The notes below the pieces were generated by a model. The model was not told the DNA's origin, did not search any database, and saw only the letters and a program-made list of their open reading frames with translations. Positions 62,858 to 64,000 of a DNA stretch of 64,000 nt are shown one piece after another; position 1 is the stretch's first letter, and every line of letters starts with the position of its first letter. Position numbers and translations under genes: made by a program. Source of the DNA: Candidatus Dietzia intestinipullorum (lineage in GTDB: Bacteria; Actinomycetota; Actinomycetes; Mycobacteriales; Mycobacteriaceae); contig DWWP01000058.1 of assembly GCA_019119635.1 (NCBI GenBank), positions 62,001 through 126,000 on the forward strand, read 5' to 3'.

Positions 62858-63391
62858 ATGAGTTCGCGCACCCGCCCGATCGCCGCGGGCATCACGGCCG
62901 TCGCCTTCTCTGTGGCACTCGTGGGCTGCGGAGGCACGACCGTCGAGGGGTCGGCACCGGAGATCTCCACGGAGTCGTCGGAGTCCTCGTCGGCCACCAG
63001 CAGTGAGACGTTCGCCCAGGAGCGCCCCGAGAAGCCCGGCACCCCGGTCTCGCCGCCGCCGGCACGTGAGCCCGCACCCGAGCCGGTGCGGGATCCGGCC
63101 GAGCCGCCACCGGAGGAGGAGCCCGCCCCCGAGCCGCCCCCGCCGGCCGACGTCCCCGGTGCCGGTGACTTCGCCGGACTTCTCGAACAGCAGAACGTGG
63201 CACTGCCGGAGGGGGTCGACCCCGTGGCCACGGCCACGGAGGCGTGCGGACGCTTCGACGGCGGTGAGCAGATGGTCGACGTGTCCGGATGGCTCGGCGA
63301 GCACGCGCAACTCGACCCCGAGCAGCAGGGGTTCTTCCTGGGGGCCGCCGTGGGCACGTTCTGTCCGGAGAACTTCCCCAAGCTCGGCTGA
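62858..63391 (+). CDS. DUF732-containing lipoprotein
   Basis: Secreted lipoprotein of 177 aa. A signal peptide ends at VGC (Cys near residue 24). A Ser/Glu then Pro/Glu-rich linker of about 70 residues (many PEP and EPAPEP repeats) leads to a C-terminal DUF732 domain: DFAGLLEQQNVALPEGVDPV, the Cys in ATEACGRFDGG and AAVGTFCPENFPKL at the end, giving the usual two-Cys disulfide. DUF732 proteins are common in Mycobacteriales; function is unknown. The long Pro-rich stalk would display the domain at the cell surface. Confidence 0.82.
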   Translation: MSSRTRPIAAGITAVAFSVALVGCGGTTVEGSAPEISTESSESSSATSSETFAQERPEKPGTPVSPPPAREPAPEPVRDPAEPPPEEEPAPEPPPPADVPGAGDFAGLLEQQNVALPEGVDPVATATEACGRFDGGEQMVDVSGWLGEHAQLDPEQQGFFLGAAVGTFCPENFPKLG

Positions 63392-63410
63392 CCGCGACCG
63401 CCGGCGCGGC

Positions 63411-63830
63411 TCACCACTCGATGCCGCTGAGGACCTCGTTGCGGCGGCGGAGCTCGGCCACCCGGCGCTCCGCGATCCGGTGCTCCTCCTCGCGCCGCCG
63501 CGCCTCCTCGGCCAGCGCGTCGGACTCGACCTCGGCGAGCAGCAGCTGGATGCGGTCCCTCTCCGCGCGGATGGTCTCGACGGAGGTGTCCAGCGCGACG
63601 AGTTTGCGGGAGCCGGATGTGGCCCGGAGGAATGGGTTGCGCTCGCACACCATCCGGGCCTCGTCCGGGTCCAGGACGCGGGAGAGTTTGAGCATCACCG
63701 GGTAGCCCACATCAGGCGTGTGCTCGGGCGGCCCCACGTCGGGATCCAGTGCCGCCGCGACCACTTTGAGCGGTCTCGACCGGGGCGAGGAGCTCCGGAA
63801 ATCGATCGCGTTCGCGTCGTTCGGGTGCAT
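63411..63830 (-). CDS. Hypothetical protein with C-terminal coiled coil
   Basis: Protein of 139 aa. The N-terminal half (RSRPLKVVAAALDPDVGPPE, VGYPVMLKLSRVLDPDEARM) is mixed; the second half is a charged helix (AERDRIQLLLAEVESDALAE, EARRREEEHRIAERRVAELR) that should form a coiled coil. No family is recognised. GGAAGGAAC precedes the ATG. It lies between glnA1 and the DUF732 gene; the hairpin at 63896-63932 separates it from glnA1. Confidence 0.65.
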   Translation of the reverse strand: MHPNDANAIDFRSSSPRSRPLKVVAAALDPDVGPPEHTPDVGYPVMLKLSRVLDPDEARMVCERNPFLRATSGSRKLVALDTSVETIRAERDRIQLLLAEVESDALAEEARRREEEHRIAERRVAELRRRNEVLSGIEW

Positions 63831-63895
63831 CTGACATCACGTTCCTTCCGGCATCGCCGAAATGTGTCCGTCGTCACACCATTCTAGACGCGAGC

Positions 63896-63932
63896 GCTGT
63901 TCCCCGCCCCTGATCGCGGGGCGGGGAACAGC
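63896..63932. terminator. Terminator hairpin downstream of glnA1
   Basis: A perfect 15-base stem (63896-63910 with 63918-63932) with a 7-base loop TGATCGC. It starts 14 bases after the glnA1 stop in the glnA1 direction. Confidence 0.8.
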
Positions 63933-63945
63933 AAGCCGGCCGGGG

Positions 63946-64000
63946 TCAGCAGTCGTAGTACAGCTCGAACTCGTGCGGGTGCGGCCGGAGGTTCACCGGC
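63946..64000 (-). CDS. glnA1: Glutamine synthetase GlnA1, C-terminal end only
   Basis: The last 17 codons and the stop on the - strand encode PVNLRPHPHEFELYYDC. The RPHP.EF.LYYD ending is a hallmark of the main type I glutamine synthetase. The rest of the gene lies beyond the right edge. Together with glnA2 and glnE to the left it makes the nitrogen-assimilation cluster known from mycobacteria (Rv2220-Rv2222c). The C-terminal Cys replaces the more usual Val. Confidence 0.9.
   Translation of the reverse strand, partial: PVNLRPHPHEFELYYDC

Overview
The window is high-GC DNA (about 70% G+C by eye) from a chromosome of the Mycobacteriales. I infer Dietzia or a very close relative. The gene order follows Mycobacterium tuberculosis almost block by block, but it carries Corynebacterium-like simplifications: a primase without an intact zinc site, no kasA/kasB, a short AcpM, and a phosphatase without the RNase H domain. 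There is no prophage, transposon, CRISPR array or plasmid module.

Layout. 1-108: end of a HemW-like gene. 158-8707: a dense + strand run (hrcA, dnaJ2, rsmE, phoH, ybeY, a CNNM/CBS membrane protein, era, recO, uppS), mostly coupled by overlapping stop/start codons. 8716-9537: zinc regulators zur and smtB, divergent from glyS (9676). 11096-13008: a YdcF-like protein and dgt. 13056-13183: three copies of a short repeat. 13184-16645 (-): a serine hydrolase and a large TPM-domain membrane protein, then divergent dnaG (16714). 18793-19378: tRNA-Asn, a terminator and two gene remnants. 19401-21416: a SnoaL-like protein, a type B carboxylesterase and a tRNA(CAU).

21473-27407 is a ferric-siderophore uptake locus: siderophore-interacting reductase, ATPase, two permeases (one frameshifted) and a binding lipoprotein. 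It is divergent from an AraC regulator, with an IdeR/DtxR-type box between them. 27441-31410 holds a PepSY lipoprotein, a ChaA-type antiporter, an esterase and a beta-lactamase-family protein. 31633-39404 is the pyruvate dehydrogenase/fatty-acid block: DUF3145, accD6, acpM, fabD, mabR and aceE. It has a MabR-type operator before fabD, and no ketosynthase gene lies between acpM and accD6.

39702-47133 holds DUF3052, tRNA-Val, cobD, a SURF1 protein, ptpA, a HAD phosphatase, a CobC-like aminotransferase, a Nif3-like protein, a zinc-ribbon coiled-coil protein and a histidine phosphatase. 47119-49816: a TetR regulator divergent from a BCCT transporter. 49892-50309: RNase P RNA. 50427-54909: an Ltp-repeat membrane protein, a secreted protein, a 56-residue protein, and a Baeyer-Villiger-type monooxygenase coupled to a short-chain dehydrogenase behind a strong inverted repeat. 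54947-56812 (-): proline iminopeptidase and panB. 56997-61396: glnA2 and glnE, facing the end of glnA1 at the right edge. Between them are a small conserved protein, an exonuclease/phosphatase-family gene with an in-frame stop near its start, a DUF732 lipoprotein and a coiled-coil protein.

A global pattern is leaderless-type start regions: at least eleven genes have a TANNNT-like -10 element 6-8 bases before the start codon. No convincing entirely new multi-gene system was found. The best leads are the zinc-less primase, the reduced FAS-II operon with its retained operator, the broken siderophore permease, the Ltp-repeat protein and the palindromic control site of the monooxygenase pair.
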